Positions 48,401-51,799 of a stretch of 64,000 nt of DNA are shown here, one piece after another. The stretch's first letter is position 1. Each line of letters begins with the position of its first letter. The notes below the pieces were generated by a model. It saw only the letters and a program-made list of their open reading frames with translations. It was not told the origin of the DNA and did no database searches. The DNA comes from Yponomeuta sedellus (lineage: Eukaryota; Arthropoda; Insecta; Lepidoptera; Yponomeutidae). The translations under genes were made by a program, and so were the position numbers. Location: NCBI GenBank assembly GCA_934045075.1, contig OW203744.1, forward strand, positions 6,883,795 to 6,947,794. Reading direction: 5' to 3'.

Positions 48401-51400
48401 CCCGAGCGGTTGTCGCCTACCAAACACGGTGAGTAAATAGTGCAAGCACTATTCTTTTATTTATGCGCGAATCTTACCTTTTATGTTCTATAATCGATAA
48501 GTCATAATACGATAAGCAATAAGACTAAGTTTGGAGTTTTTTTGTCCATTTTTTCTTCTAAATTATGTAGAGTTTGACATGGACACCTAGTTTGTCTTTG
48601 GACATTAATTAAGCCACGGTTTCTGCGCTACTTTAAATAAAACGTTTTCATTTCATAATGTACTTAATGCAATTGCAGATGTTAAGGGTGAATTGAAACA
48701 CATGCCGCCCTCCACTGTTGGTTTGCGTCTTGCGGAGTCTGAAGAAGAGGTAAAGATGATAAATTCTGTTCAACGATAGGTCATTTAACATTAACTGGCA
48801 AAGTAGTTAATCGTGTCGAACGAAATGACTCCTAATTAAAATATACACTTTTATTTCTTAATAGATTTATGCAACGACCCTCGGCAAATCAAGAAAGAAT
48901 TCGCAGTAAATCAAGGATACGTTTTTAAAGATAAAGAAAAGATTTTTTAAGGGGCAATTGCCTTAATTAGTCAGATTAAAATATTGTGTCATAAGCTCAC
49001 AATTAAGTGGTTCCAAATAAATATTTTCTTTCTTTCTCTTATACTAATTTAATTTAAATTACGGTTCAAAGATGTTGGTCAAAATGTAGCTACGTAATCA
49101 TAATTGAAGGGTCTGTTTGGATAGAATAGTGATAACTATGAAGCGTGTCCTGGAAAGTTGTTGGATCAAAATACTATTGCCCTGAAAATCTAATACATTA
49201 TGTTTATACATCCTTTTTAGTTGTGCCTACTTATATTGTATTGTCTTGTCTTATAAAAGGTTCGTAATTAAGTCAAAAGAAATTTAAAATATTTTTTTTT
49301 AATTAAAGCAAGATTTTGTCATCTACAAGGGCATCGTATAAAATATGTACAGCGCAGAAGCGGCGAATGCGGCATGCCTGGCGTAACCTAGAAACCGTAC
49401 AATTGATAATATATGCGCACACATACCTATGGTTCTCCTTCCAGTTAGACATGTGCAATAATGTTCAATTATATTATTATGTTTAGTAGGTATGTATTCG
49501 CTAATCATTAAGGCCTGCGCAGAGGACTGTCCCCCTTGTACTTTTTTATCCGTCAATATCTCAGAACACAAAAATAAGGAGAAGTGCCTTGTGGGCGTGG
49601 CACTGTCGCCCAACGTTAGCCCATTTGGGCTAACCTCTGCGAAACTTTAAAATATGGCCGTCAATCGCTTCGCGCCAGCCGTCGTAGTAACATCTGAGAA
49701 AAATGCCTAATTGCGCAGTGATTACCTGCAGAAATCGCTGTGATACATGCTATTCAAAAACAGGGGAGTGTCTTTTCACCGGTAAACCTATTTTACTCAC
49801 TATATTCGTCTTATAAACTACGAAAAATCATAATTATAATAATTTTATGTGCAACGTGCATCACATTACTAAGAACATAAATGGGACGTATTTATTACAT
49901 TGTAGTTACTCCACTGCTGTTTCTATATAGGATTTTCGTGGAGGTTTGCTAACTAGGAAAAGCCAGCCCGCAGTGAACCGTCACGCAAAACTGATCATTG
50001 TTCAATGCGATGTTTCAAGGTACGGCCGCATGTATTTGCCGCGAAATGTCAAATTCACCAGTAGGTCAGCTGGAGACATAGTGATGGGGTAGTTCCTTTC
50101 TTTTCAGACTGATTAAGTATCAATATTATTGAGGCATTTATAATCGTTCGTCCAGACTTCCAAAATTACTAGAACCAATTATTGTAAGACTAGGTATCTA
50201 GTCTTATCGTCGACTATTGCCCACGACTCCATCTGCGTAGACTTCAGCTTGCGTTGCTAAGGAAGCTTTTATTTTAGTAGAAGGATTTTGTCTTATTTAA
50301 TCAGGCCTAGCTTCGATCATGTATTTCAAAAAAATTCTAATAAAGATAAAGAAAAATACGAAAGAAAAATGGATCAAAATACAGAGGGTATAACTGATTT
50401 CCTCTCAAATAAAGTACCATTTGCTCCATCTATTTTACAGAGAAGTGTTTCCAGATGCTAAAGTGGGGGAAAAAATATTTCCGTGGGCAGTTCCTACTTT
50501 GAAAATACCAGTAATAACGAGTTCCATAAAGGTTGAGGTACCAGTATATTTAAAATCACGATAAAATTTTACATGGTTTAGAATATTCAATTATCACTTT
50601 ATTCTAATCTTCATTTCATATGGACGACGCATAACTCTCCAAAAGAAAGTGTTTCTAAAGAAACAAATCAGGTGATGTGGTTGTGGTACTAAATCATAGT
50701 CTTATATGGTATGTCGGTACTTGCTTATATGTCATATCGGCAAGTGCAGCGTTGGACGACAAGATGGAGAGAAGATCTCAGCCTAGTCGAAGGAAGACGC
50801 TGGATGTAAGCCGCTTTCAACTGGTCTTTTTGGAAATCCATGGAGGAGGCCTATGTCCAGCAGTGGATATCTTGTGGCTGAATGATGACGATAATGAAAA
50901 TATTCTCTGTAGGATTTCAGTCGGATGCTGATTTTATTTTTTAATCTATATATGTTTCGAAAGTTTCATTGAAATTTTTTTTGATAAGCTTACAAAAGTT
51001 CTTCCTATTTACTGTATTTTTAATTAGCAAGTTACTTTATTTACAGGCCCATGATACATTTCAATCACAGCCATAAACATATTCTTTACTTAATCCATAT
51101 AATCCAAGCGTGGCTACTGATTTCCAATATATCACTTTTACTCGGACAAGTGGCAATTTCTTCAGAAAAATGGTTGTTTTTCGAGTTTATACATGTGTTT
51201 ATTCTATTTTTTATATAGCTGGGTGAATTATTTTCAGAGAATGAGAAAGTAATTGCTATTGTATTCTTAAAAAGTCAGCACTTCATTCTTTCACCCAACA
51301 AAAACTGCTGTTAATTTACAGAGTCCTAACAGAGTTACCAATATTTAAAGCCAATTTGTAAATGGTAATGTAAGTGCATTTCACGTTACATTGGGATTCA

Positions 51401-51595
51401 TATACTAAATAAAATACAAAGAAATATCCAAGATCCAGGTACAAATACGTCCCTGACCGTGGACATGCTCTTCACACAAATATTTGTTCTTTCCATTATC
51501 AGGATTTAAACCCAGAAGACCTAGCTTTCCGGACAGAGTCACTACCAAGTATGCTTCAGTGGTGTTCTGTCCAACAAATTACCATATCGTATTAG
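3309..51595 (+). CDS. Sperm-type Na+/H+ exchanger, C-terminal half (13 exons, 5' end outside window)
   Basis: Exons at 3309-3442, 4333-4436, 4667-4778, 11231-11403, 12302-12420, 24822-24966, 40522-40625, 40898-41045, 41276-41345, 41514-41599, 48401-48428, 48679-48749 and 51503-51595 join in one frame with AG/GT borders (1387 nt, about 461 residues and a TAG stop). Exons 1-2 resemble the SLC9C segment after the membrane domain ([25 protein letters not shown]). Exons 3-5 form a cyclic-nucleotide-binding fold ([19 protein letters not shown] ... [17 protein letters not shown]). Later exons are less conserved and acidic or Ser-rich. SLC9C proteins are plasma-membrane exchangers of sperm flagella gated by voltage and cAMP; that role is family knowledge, not shown here. 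A cyclic-nucleotide-gated channel is a weaker alternative. Introns of 6.5, 12.4, 15.5 and 6.8 kb are packed with transposons. Confidence 0.75.
4333..4436 (+). CDS. Host exchanger exon 2
   Basis: The acceptor CAATTTCAG and donor GTAAGT frame a 104-nt exon reading [18 protein letters not shown] and on to PSSPE. The GxLDExEY block is typical of NHE10-like proteins just before the cyclic-nucleotide-binding fold. Confidence 0.8.
4667..4778 (+). CDS. Host exchanger exon 3
   Basis: The acceptor TTCGCAG and donor GTTAGT frame this exon. It encodes [19 protein letters not shown] and ends ...NDILISR plus the first base of Gly. This is the lead-in to the cyclic-nucleotide-binding fold, whose next strand is in exon 4, 6.4 kb away. 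Confidence 0.8.
4779..4984. other. Short intron stretch before DUF7869 copy 2
   Basis: AT-rich intron start; no feature seen. Confidence 0.5.
4985..6400 (-). pseudogene. DUF7869-type protein, decayed copy 2
   Basis: From right to left the minus strand shows a basic N-terminal piece (6400-6188, [15 protein letters not shown]), a second piece (6153-5959, [20 protein letters not shown]), an [19 protein letters not shown] block near 5950-5870, and after an insertion the [17 protein letters not shown] block and 5285-4985. The last piece has the cysteine cluster DTCSRCTFL and the first aspartate block YCFDLQQIQ. The order matches the intact copy at 15969, but everything after the first aspartate is missing and there are stops and frameshifts. 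Confidence 0.7.
5420..5870. mobile_element. Retroposon-like insertion with CA-rich repeat and TTTATT tail
   Basis: Foreign sequence separates two pieces of DUF7869 copy 2. It holds a CA-rich simple repeat (about 5519-5563) and ends near 5820-5850 in AATAAAGATTTTATTTATTT, like the 3' end of a LINE or SINE. No coding region or clear target duplication was found. Confidence 0.45.
6726..6895 (-). mobile_element. tRNA-derived SINE, copy a
   Basis: The minus strand carries a tRNA-like core (A-box like TAGCTCAGTTGG, B-box GGTTCGAGTCC) at about 6855-6781, followed by the family's downstream block (AGCCTCCAAATA) and the tail with GTCCTTAGCACAAGTTAGTG. The older, more diverged look suggests an early insertion. 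It is not a functional tRNA gene: arms are imperfect and several near-identical cores recur in the window. Confidence 0.7.
7206..8925 (-). pseudogene. piggyBac transposase, IFP2-like, decayed
   Basis: Translated pieces follow the order of the IFP2-type piggyBac transposase: an acidic N-terminus with [12 protein letters not shown] (8876-8577), [20 protein letters not shown] with [14 protein letters not shown] (8561-8210), [17 protein letters not shown] (8150-8000), a badly damaged stretch with [10 protein letters not shown] (8000-7700), then [16 protein letters not shown] to RYLRDEIKS (7688-7320) and the cysteine-rich tail ending at a stop at 7206-7208. At least six frameshifts or stops break it. 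The 5' terminal region is at 9075-9333. It lies in host intron 3. Confidence 0.9.
9075..9337. mobile_element. piggyBac 5' terminal region and TTAA target site
   Basis: The element ends at 9333 with GGG followed by TTAA (9334-9337). Read inward on the minus strand it starts CCCGAGAATGATAATCTACG, close to the known IFP2 5' end, and internal motifs (GTAAAAGATAA, GTCAAAATGAC) keep the IFP2 order. No matching 3' end was found left of 7206. Confidence 0.8.
9664..10167 (-). pseudogene. Second piggyBac-family (PGBD-like) transposase fragment
   Basis: The minus strand reads [31 protein letters not shown], ...[19 protein letters not shown]..., [11 protein letters not shown] (10167-9892), then through one in-frame TAA into [13 protein letters not shown] and [20 protein letters not shown] (9888-9720). 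These are N-terminal and early catalytic blocks of PGBD-type transposases, a different branch from the copies at 7206 and 42475. The remaining catalytic part and C-terminal zinc finger are absent. Confidence 0.8.
10168..11230. other. Non-coding intron stretch
   Basis: No gene seen. CAAAGTCC occurs twice at 10246-10275, and the rest is AT-rich with A/T runs up to the acceptor of host exon 4. Confidence 0.5.
11231..11403 (+). CDS. Host exchanger exon 4 (cyclic-nucleotide-binding core)
   Basis: The acceptor TTCTTTGCAG and donor GTACGT frame 173 nt encoding [20 protein letters not shown] ... and ...[21 protein letters not shown] and G--VGMLG are the beta-strand and glycine positions of a cyclic-nucleotide-binding domain. 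Confidence 0.85.
11508..11582 (-). mobile_element. tRNA-derived SINE head, second family
   Basis: The minus strand reads GCCTCGTTGGTGTAGCCGTT ... GGTTCTATTCC ... GGAGGC, with pol III A- and B-box matches and pairing acceptor ends. The anticodon arm is not a proper tRNA arm, so this is a SINE head or tRNA relic, not a gene. It lies just after host exon 4. Confidence 0.6.
11583..12301. other. Intron without recognised features
   Basis: Probable downstream part of the SINE, then AT-rich intron to the exon 5 acceptor at 12300-12301. No coding region is supported. Confidence 0.45.
12302..12420 (+). CDS. Host exchanger exon 5
   Basis: The acceptor TTTATTTACAG and donor GTGAGA frame [20 protein letters not shown] and on to ...NHPIM plus two bases of Gly. 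It completes the cyclic-nucleotide-binding fold. The codon is finished by exon 6, 12.4 kb downstream. Confidence 0.85.
12421..13957. other. Intron stretch without genes
   Basis: AT-rich; about 12950-13140 is less AT-rich and may be a retroelement scrap, but no frame is recognisable. A small tandem repeat lies at 13396-13470. Confidence 0.4.
13396..13470. repeat. 20-21 bp tandem repeat, about four units
   Basis: GGTAATGA or GGGAATGA recurs at 13399, 13419, 13440 and 13460, each followed by a similar T-rich stretch. Confidence 0.75.
13958..15107 (-). pseudogene. Family B putative DDE-like protein, main part
   Basis: The minus strand encodes [15 protein letters not shown]..., then [19 protein letters not shown] (near 14960), [27 protein letters not shown] and [20 protein letters not shown], then a basic tail with [10 protein letters not shown]. 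The spaced HVDFSEN, LSDS---QYRN and GHGKG--DG blocks look like an RNase H-fold triad. Two frameshifts (near 14950 and 14905) break the reading; 14890-13958 is open for 310 residues. The upstream continuation lies at 19265-19330, on the far side of the DUF7869 transposon, and the frame is continuous if that element is removed. Proteins like this are widespread in invertebrates and unnamed; a transposase origin is inference. Confidence 0.7.
15104..15132. repeat. Left target duplication and terminal inverted repeat
   Basis: TTCT at 15104-15107, then the 25-bp repeat 15108-15132. Pairs with 19240-19268. Confidence 0.85.
15297..15433 (+). repeat. 42-bp tandem repeat with open 14-residue units
   Basis: ACATAG recurs at 15314, 15356 and 15398, an exact 42-base period. 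The + strand is open over the repeat and reads units like [14 protein letters not shown], ending at a TAA near 15433. It is inside the transposon, downstream of its gene. No start codon or partner exon is evident, so a small second product is only a possibility. Confidence 0.55.
15969..18901 (-). CDS. Intact DUF7869-type protein (putative transposase), two exons
   Basis: Exon 1 (18901-18787) starts [16 protein letters not shown] and ends at a GTAAGT donor. Exon 2 (18247-15969) follows a TTTCTTTGCAG acceptor in matching phase and runs to a TAA; the product is about 797 residues with no internal stop. Order: acidic Ser/Pro-rich N-terminus; basic [10 protein letters not shown]; Cys cluster near residues 245-255 (CKCRNKCC); [11 protein letters not shown]; a CDECH pair near 455; [41 protein letters not shown]; acidic C-terminus. 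The D / D / H-E spacing suggests a nuclease of RNase H fold acting on DNA in the nucleus. It is the sole gene of the element at 15108-19264, which argues for a transposase. No experimental function is known to me. Confidence 0.85.
18408..18429. repeat. Perfect 22-bp palindrome in the DUF7869 intron
   Basis: The sequence is its own reverse complement across 22 bases, centred on TTAA at 18418-18421. It lies in the intron between the two exons of the intact gene. A dimeric binding site is possible; nothing further can be shown. Confidence 0.7.
19240..19268. repeat. Right terminal inverted repeat and target duplication
   Basis: The 25-bp repeat 19240-19264 mirrors 15108-15132 and is followed by TTCT at 19265-19268. 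Confidence 0.85.
19265..19330 (-). pseudogene. Family B protein, piece upstream of the transposon
   Basis: The minus strand reads [18 protein letters not shown], open up to the element border. It joins in frame to ETLKLIQKL at 15103 downwards when the DUF7869 element and one TTCT are taken out. Confidence 0.7.
19440..21650 (-). mobile_element. Non-LTR retrotransposon ORF with C-terminal restriction-like nuclease
   Basis: Minus-strand pieces 21612-21037, 21070-20357, 20447-20265, 20259-19987 and 19985-19444 form one protein with frameshifts near 21095, 20405 and 20262 and two in-frame TGAs. Reverse transcriptase blocks: [76 protein letters not shown]. The C-terminal part has a Cys/His cluster (CFCGEKVDC ... 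HGLSC ... RH) and RPDG followed about 15 residues later by VWDATC, the PD...D pattern of the restriction-like endonuclease of R2/NeSL-type elements. The clade is inferred. It interrupts the family B gene between its N-terminal (21655-22250) and central parts. Confidence 0.7.
21655..22250 (-). pseudogene. Basic N-terminal region, probably of the family B gene
   Basis: Three overlapping minus-strand frames encode very basic, helical sequence: [37 protein letters not shown] and [13 protein letters not shown], then [20 protein letters not shown]. Family B proteins commonly start with such Arg/Lys-rich stretches. Frames are broken. The link to 13958-15107 is inferred from order and strand; the retrotransposon at 19440-21650 and the DUF7869 element separate them. 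Confidence 0.45.
22251..23829. other. Intron stretch without recognised genes
   Basis: Short GC-rich patches near 22740-22780 and 23210-23270 sit in otherwise AT-rich sequence. No frame resembles a known family. Confidence 0.4.
23830..24400 (-). mobile_element. Internally deleted sister of the RLE-type retrotransposon
   Basis: The minus strand from 24378 reads [35 protein letters not shown] and, near 24130, [13 protein letters not shown], the same reverse transcriptase blocks as at 19440-21650. Immediately left (about 24060-23830) comes sequence like its C-terminal nuclease region. The palm (YLDDG) and zinc cluster between them are gone, so this is an internal deletion derivative. Confidence 0.65.
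24822..24966 (+). CDS. Host exchanger exon 6
   Basis: The acceptor TTGTCCAACAG and donor GTATGT frame [19 protein letters not shown]..., [17 protein letters not shown]... to ...LKAFK. The phase matches exon 5. The LE--MWR motif follows the nucleotide-binding fold in NHE10-like proteins. The next intron is 15.5 kb. Confidence 0.8.
24967..26460. other. AT-rich intron, low complexity
   Basis: Long T and CTTT runs (26270-26340) and no coding signal. A weak copy of the hairpin motif of the next array may lie at 26364-26384. Confidence 0.45.
26461..26829. repeat. Array of nine hairpins with constant loop and co-varying stems
   Basis: The motif CARTG-GATCTRTCAA-CAYTG occurs near 26462, 26507, 26546, 26591, 26629, 26674, 26720, 26770 and 26808, spaced 38-50 bp. 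When the left arm is CAATG the right is usually CATTG; when CAGTG, CACTG. Two units have longer perfect stems: ATTCAATG/CATTGAAT (26767-26792) and ACCAGTG/CACTGGT (26627-26650). Two have one A-C mismatch (26461, 26806). The array lies just 3' of the integrase end of the minus-strand Ty3/gypsy remnant. Confidence 0.85.
26916..28552 (-). mobile_element. Ty3/gypsy retrotransposon remnant (RNase H and integrase)
   Basis: Minus-strand pieces give RNase H (28526-28173: [42 protein letters not shown]), the integrase zinc-binding part (28148-27882, [16 protein letters not shown]), the integrase core (27739-27407: [41 protein letters not shown], with D, D and E in place) and its C-terminal region (to 26916: [15 protein letters not shown], acidic tail). 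Frameshifts separate the pieces. Gag, protease and reverse transcriptase are missing and no LTR was identified. Confidence 0.8.
28552..28715. repeat. Two imperfect direct repeats of about 65 bp
   Basis: GCCACGGGAC ... CATGATC-CGTCA ... GAATAAC occurs at about 28558-28616 and again at about 28654-28710, between the gypsy remnant and the Mutator-like element. Confidence 0.55.
28795..31821 (-). mobile_element. Mutator-like element with 9-bp target duplication
   Basis: AATTAAAAC flanks both ends (28786-28794 and 31822-31830). The ends are imperfect inverted repeats: GGGTAGCAATAAAACGAGTG on the left and GGGGAATTATAAAACGAGCG read inward on the right. Several TGAGCGAC or GAGTGAC motifs lie in both subterminal regions, and ATTACTAAGTGAGCGACTG occurs inverted near 28866 and 31583. 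The element is 3027 bp with one transposase gene. Confidence 0.8.
29390..31174 (-). pseudogene. MULE transposase, one in-frame stop
   Basis: The N-terminal 142 residues (31174-30746) hold an acidic start and a FLYWCH-like zinc-binding region ([10 protein letters not shown] ... [19 protein letters not shown]). One TAA follows ...KKLFN, then the same frame runs on for 450 more residues (to 29390). The MULE core is clear: [32 protein letters not shown] with CWAH downstream, [14 protein letters not shown] (D, D, E), and a SWIM zinc finger [14 protein letters not shown]. The tail is [13 protein letters not shown], an AT-hook-like motif. No other lesion is seen. Activity with the stop is doubtful unless read through or spliced. 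Confidence 0.9.
31831..32900. other. Non-coding stretch
   Basis: A C/G-richer patch near 32010-32070 lies in AT-rich sequence. No gene or clear repeat recognised. Confidence 0.4.
32920..33830 (-). pseudogene. DUF7869-type protein, decayed copy 3, split by a SINE
   Basis: Right part (33830-33616): [20 protein letters not shown], then LYWLRR, matching the cysteine/FW block of the intact copy. Left part (33347-32930): [37 protein letters not shown] (compare [12 protein letters not shown]), [20 protein letters not shown], and [20 protein letters not shown]. The SINE at 33348-33602 interrupts it; without it the frame KYFFSDETG is continuous. The catalytic-like half is missing and one stop lies near 33700. 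Confidence 0.7.
33348..33602 (-). mobile_element. tRNA-derived SINE, copy b (longest)
   Basis: A 13-bp target duplication, AAAGTACTCTATC / AAAGTACTTTATC (33335-33347 and 33603-33615), brackets 255 bp. On the minus strand the order is: terminal block AAAACCTATTTAGAGGC, linker, tRNA-like core (B-box GGTTCGAATCC), inverted block AGCCTCTAAATAGGTTTT, tail TTGTTCCTTAGCACGGGTTA and an A-rich end. Core and tail share one strand here. Confidence 0.8.
33840..34309. other. Spacer between two DUF7869 pseudogenes
   Basis: AT-rich; no feature seen except the hairpin at its right end. Confidence 0.4.
34310..34367. repeat. Perfect 24-bp stem-loop
   Basis: 34310-34333 is the exact reverse complement of 34344-34367 with a 10-base loop. 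It lies just past the C-terminal end of DUF7869 copy 4. Confidence 0.85.
34861..35208. repeat. Direct repeat, left copy
   Basis: Matches 38660-39007 at constant offset 3799, with about seven substitutions and no indels by eye. It is one half of a tandem duplication later split by the ISL2EU element. Confidence 0.85.
35500..37012 (+). pseudogene. SAP-SWIM-YqaJ nuclease of the ISL2EU element
   Basis: The product starts [18 protein letters not shown], a SAP DNA-binding motif (residues 1-35). After a one-base frameshift near 35905 the second frame has a SWIM-type finger [16 protein letters not shown] and a YqaJ-like nuclease: [53 protein letters not shown] (PD...ExK) and [19 protein letters not shown]. 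These are the catalytic positions of lambda-exonuclease-like enzymes. It may trim ends during transposition; that role is not established. Apart from the frameshift the reading is open (145 plus 342 residues). Confidence 0.8.
37068..38549 (-). pseudogene. THAP-domain DDE transposase of the ISL2EU element
   Basis: Exon 1 (38549-38367) starts [20 protein letters not shown] with LCRNHF, a C2CH THAP finger, and ends at a GTATTG donor. Exon 2 follows TTTGCAG near 38275 in phase: [19 protein letters not shown], the closing AVP motif. Then come an acidic linker (38158-37892), [11 protein letters not shown] near 37850, [12 protein letters not shown] with a helix-turn-helix ([15 protein letters not shown]), [47 protein letters not shown] and [14 protein letters not shown]. 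This is the DDE_Tnp_4 fold (catalytic D expected at NGTE, then D and E; the first is changed to N). Frames break near 37880 and 37452. Confidence 0.8.
37791..37816. repeat. TAACA microsatellite
   Basis: Five units of TAACA lie inside the transposase gene and extend the frame of the right-hand piece artificially. Confidence 0.9.
38660..39018. repeat. Direct repeat, right (complete) copy
   Basis: 359-bp unit ending ATTGCTTCAAATT (39006-39018); the same 13 bases precede it at 38647-38659. Its partner is 34861-35208 plus 38649-38659. Confidence 0.85.
39650..39775. mobile_element. Small GC-rich MITE-like inverted repeat
   Basis: CCGCACTCTCCGGTT on the left faces an inverted CGCACTGTCCGGTT on the right. 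The internal sequence is rich in CGGTTA and GGCTAGCC and stands out in the AT-rich surroundings, within DUF7869 copy 4. Confidence 0.5.
39776..40521. other. Intron stretch with a SINE scrap
   Basis: No gene. A scrap of the SINE family (AAAACCTATTTAGAGGCTAA, then TTGTTCCTTTAAGCAC) is at about 40420-40465. Confidence 0.5.
40522..40625 (+). CDS. Host exchanger exon 7
   Basis: The acceptor GTGTTTCACAG is clear. It encodes [35 protein letters not shown]. The donor GTTTGC is weak but gives the phase needed by exon 8; GTACAG 40 bases further is an alternative. Confidence 0.7.
40718..40740. repeat. AAGAT short tandem repeat, retroposon tail
   Basis: Repeated AAGAT units followed by TTGTTTATTTTTCTG, res­embling the tail of a minus-strand retroposon inserted in host intron 7. 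Confidence 0.5.
40898..41045 (+). CDS. Host exchanger exon 8
   Basis: The acceptor GAAATACAG and donor GTCTGT frame [49 protein letters not shown]. An acidic cluster follows the hydrophobic strand. Confidence 0.75.
41276..41345 (+). CDS. Host exchanger exon 9 (end uncertain)
   Basis: The acceptor CCTTTCACAG is clear. It encodes [20 protein letters not shown] and NKM. The donor GTAGCA after 41345 is chosen because it alone gives the phase for exon 10; earlier GTAGTA and GTACGT donors exist. Confidence 0.5.
41514..41599 (+). CDS. Host exchanger exon 10
   Basis: The acceptor TTTCCACAG and strong donor GTAAGT frame [29 protein letters not shown] second open frame exists, but only this one continues into exons 11 and 12. 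Confidence 0.65.
41600..42165. other. Intron stretch left of the nested piggyBac
   Basis: No feature recognised up to the TTAA at 42166. Confidence 0.45.
42475..44521 (-). pseudogene. piggyBac transposase (third copy)
   Basis: The N-terminus (44521-44039) is acidic and Ser-rich. After two in-frame stops the frame reads [20 protein letters not shown], then [21 protein letters not shown] frameshift near 43755 leads into [67 protein letters not shown] (43236-43303) cuts the frame before [20 protein letters not shown]. Then [47 protein letters not shown] and a cysteine-rich tail CSICPTKKN...[13 protein letters not shown]. Catalytic D positions (IDE, MDN, VDVVDQ) are kept. Another frameshift is near 43000. 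Confidence 0.9.
43236..43303 (-). mobile_element. tRNA-derived SINE, copy d (5' truncated)
   Basis: ATAATCTTTTT is duplicated at 43225-43235 and 43304-43314. The 68-bp insert has the family's 3' block and half of the tRNA-like core (B-box GGTTCGAATCC on minus). Removing it rejoins ...[15 protein letters not shown]... and SRNITMDNF in one frame. Confidence 0.85.
46118..46379. mobile_element. MITE with long inverted repeats in the Harbinger intron
   Basis: Both ends read GGGTGTAWCGGAAAGGGGGT inward, and the arms stay alike for about 85 bases (GAAATTAAGCAACT, CCCAAAGAAA). The 262-bp insert is non-coding. Confidence 0.75.
47051..47252 (+). mobile_element. tRNA-derived SINE, copy e, core inverted relative to tail
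   Basis: A 13-bp duplication AAATGGCGAATAT (47038-47050 and 47253-47265) brackets 202 bp. The tail block TTGTTCCTTAGCACTGGTTA and A-rich end read on +, but the tRNA-like core reads on -. In copies a and b core and tail share a strand. Removing the insert restores [11 protein letters not shown] in the transposase. Confidence 0.85.
48401..48428 (+). CDS. Host exchanger exon 11 (28-nt microexon)
   Basis: The acceptor TAAATTTCAG and donor GTGAGT frame PERLSPTKH plus one base of Asp. The phase fits exons 10 and 12. Confidence 0.65.
48679..48749 (+). CDS. Host exchanger exon 12
   Basis: The acceptor AATTGCAG and donor GTAAAG frame [24 protein letters not shown]. Confidence 0.7.
48750..49700. other. 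Intron 12 stretch with retroposon tails
   Basis: About 48950-49050 ends in CCAAATAAATATTTTCTTTC, typical of a retroposon 3' end. The 20-mer ACTTTTTTATCCGTCAATAT at 49540-49559 is shared with the foldback element at 54765. An 18-base inverted pair, GTTAGCCCA/TGGGCTAAC, lies at 49615-49634. Confidence 0.5.
49703..49781 (+). CDS. Possible THAP-domain first exon
   Basis: An ATG at 49703 opens [26 protein letters not shown], ending at a GTAAAC donor. MP-CAV--C-N and G---F fit the start of a THAP finger. A possible later exon at 50441 (...[10 protein letters not shown]...) resembles the closing AVP motif, but the middle exon with W and C--H was not found. It may be a gene inside host intron 12 or a P-element-like or ISL2EU-like relic. 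Confidence 0.35.
50750..50940 (+). mobile_element. RTE-type LINE 3' fragment
   Basis: In mixed frames the + strand reads [12 protein letters not shown] sequence, [15 protein letters not shown] and a GATGACGATAATG tail, the stereotyped 3' end of lepidopteran RTE copies ([11 protein letters not shown]). Confidence 0.6.
51503..51595 (+). CDS. Host exchanger last exon
   Basis: The acceptor CCATTATCAG is followed in phase by [30 protein letters not shown] and a TAG at 51593-51595. No later exon is needed; a poly(A) signal lies 170 bases on. Confidence 0.65.
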   Translation, partial: DLNPEDLAFRTESLPSMLQWCSVQQITISY

Positions 51596-51767
51596 TATAC
51601 AGTACAGGGGTCATCATCATTATCAAAATAATCAAATTCTATATCAGTAGAAAGCCAAGTTTGCGTCTTTATCATATACTGAAGCCACAAATACTGTCAA
51701 AAAGACACGTATTTAATGAATATTTACATTTCACAGGACAGTAAATTAAAATAGGATTATTTGTTTT

Positions 51768-51773
51768 AATAAA
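51768..51773 (+). terminator. Poly(A) signal AATAAA
   Basis: Canonical signal 173 bases after the stop of the last host exon, followed by a T-rich stretch. Confidence 0.5.
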
Positions 51774-51799
51774 ATTGTTTTTGTAAATTTAACATGCTC

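Noticed and set aside
50441..50541. An additional host exchanger exon
   Set aside because: In the phase required after exon 12 it stops after six codons, while the exon at 51503 joins in phase and supplies the stop.
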